64,000 nt of DNA from Mantis religiosa (lineage: Eukaryota; Arthropoda; Insecta; Mantodea; Mantidae). Shown here in pieces: positions 63,565 to 64,000 of the stretch. A program made the translations under genes and the position numbers. Position 1 is the stretch's first letter. Each line of letters opens with the position of its first letter. The stretch is from NCBI GenBank assembly GCA_030765055.1, contig CM060950.1:458811210-458875209 (forward strand), read 5' to 3'. Below the pieces are notes generated by a model. It made no database searches. It saw only the letters and a program-made list of their open reading frames with translations, and was not told the origin of the DNA.

Positions 63565-63850
63565 TGGTTTGGGAAAATATATTTATTTTAAAAAATAAAC
63601 ATCACGTAATGAATTTTGAAATACCATCAGCTGACTATGTACTTAAGTTTGTTTTGCTTTCAGATTTTGGTAATACTGAAAAAACATAGTAACATAGTAA
63701 CTTCCTTAGCAACCTCTCCTGAGGTTTTCTCTGACCGACGATGTGAACAAGGGTTGGTGAAATCGATTTCAAATGCAACTAATTCAATAAGAAATATCAA
63801 CATCATTTTACTTAAAATAAATGAAGCTTATTGTTACAAATAGTTATATT
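63565..63850 (+). mobile_element. Penelope-like 3' end with degenerate hammerhead
   Basis: The + strand reads ENIFILKNKHHVMNFEIPSA then DYVLKFVLLSDFGNTEKT with one shift, the C-terminus of a PLE endonuclease protein. At about 63728-63770 CCGACGA, a stem and GAAAUCGAUU follow. The terminal ACAAATAGTTATATTTGTA closes the unit. The window ends (63985 on) inside another PLE terminal segment (GGGCAATGGCATCTGAA). Confidence 0.7.
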
Positions 63851-64000
63851 TGTATAAATCCTTTATTGAATCTGTTGTCAGATATAAGACAAAGAGCAGT
63901 GTAACCAGAATTTTCTAAAGCGTTTAGTACTTCAAGTGTCATTTGATATAAAGAAATGCTGTTCATGTTTTTTAATGGAAAGAGGGCAATGGCATCTGAA

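Overview
The window is animal nuclear DNA, AT-rich and dense with decayed transposons. Spliceosomal introns, Penelope-like retroelements with GIY-YIG domains, many mariner transposases, Jockey-like LINEs and tRNA-derived SINEs suggest an arthropod. A chelicerate such as a horseshoe crab or arachnid is my guess, not something the sequence proves. Nothing looks bacterial or viral.

Two host genes can be supported. On the + strand, fourteen exons between 2632 and 39370 encode most of a protein phosphatase 6 regulatory subunit (SAPS family, PPP6R). The first part of the SAPS domain must lie upstream of the window. Exon order, splice phases and conserved residues agree well with the family. However, the reading frame is broken three times (a one-base loss near 2665, TAA at 15257, TGA at 34752), so this copy is either a young unprocessed pseudogene or carries base errors. 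On the - strand, a two-exon gene (59930 to about 55030) encodes a small hydrophilic protein that I do not recognise. The two genes converge on an intergenic block (39.4-55 kb) made almost wholly of mobile DNA.

Mobile DNA by region: 0.5-8 kb holds Penelope-like (PLE) 3' ends, a mariner relic, an LTR-like unit and SINEs. 10-20 kb holds a PLE copy, three mariners and a large PLE palindrome. 22.8-27.3 kb is a nested stack: a PLE that received a SINE, a second and nearly intact PLE, and a LINE tail. 27-37 kb holds mariner, PLE, SINE and LTR-like relics. 39.5-42.1 kb is a mariner split by LINE DNA. 42.7-44.8 kb is PLE. 44.8-51 kb is two Jockey-like LINEs in the same orientation. 51-52.4 kb is a degenerate minisatellite with a higher-order period of about 345 bp, with a SINE inserted. 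52.5-54.2 kb is PLE. 58.5 kb is a long GAT microsatellite. The last 4 kb hold SINEs and a PLE end.

The most interesting signal is a set of hammerhead-ribozyme-like motifs (CUGAUGA, a stem II hairpin, GAAA) in the terminal parts of at least four distinct PLE families, several with an intact core. Hammerheads in PLEs are known. The diversity of families within one 64-kb window, and their frequent arrangement in inverted pairs, is what merits checking.
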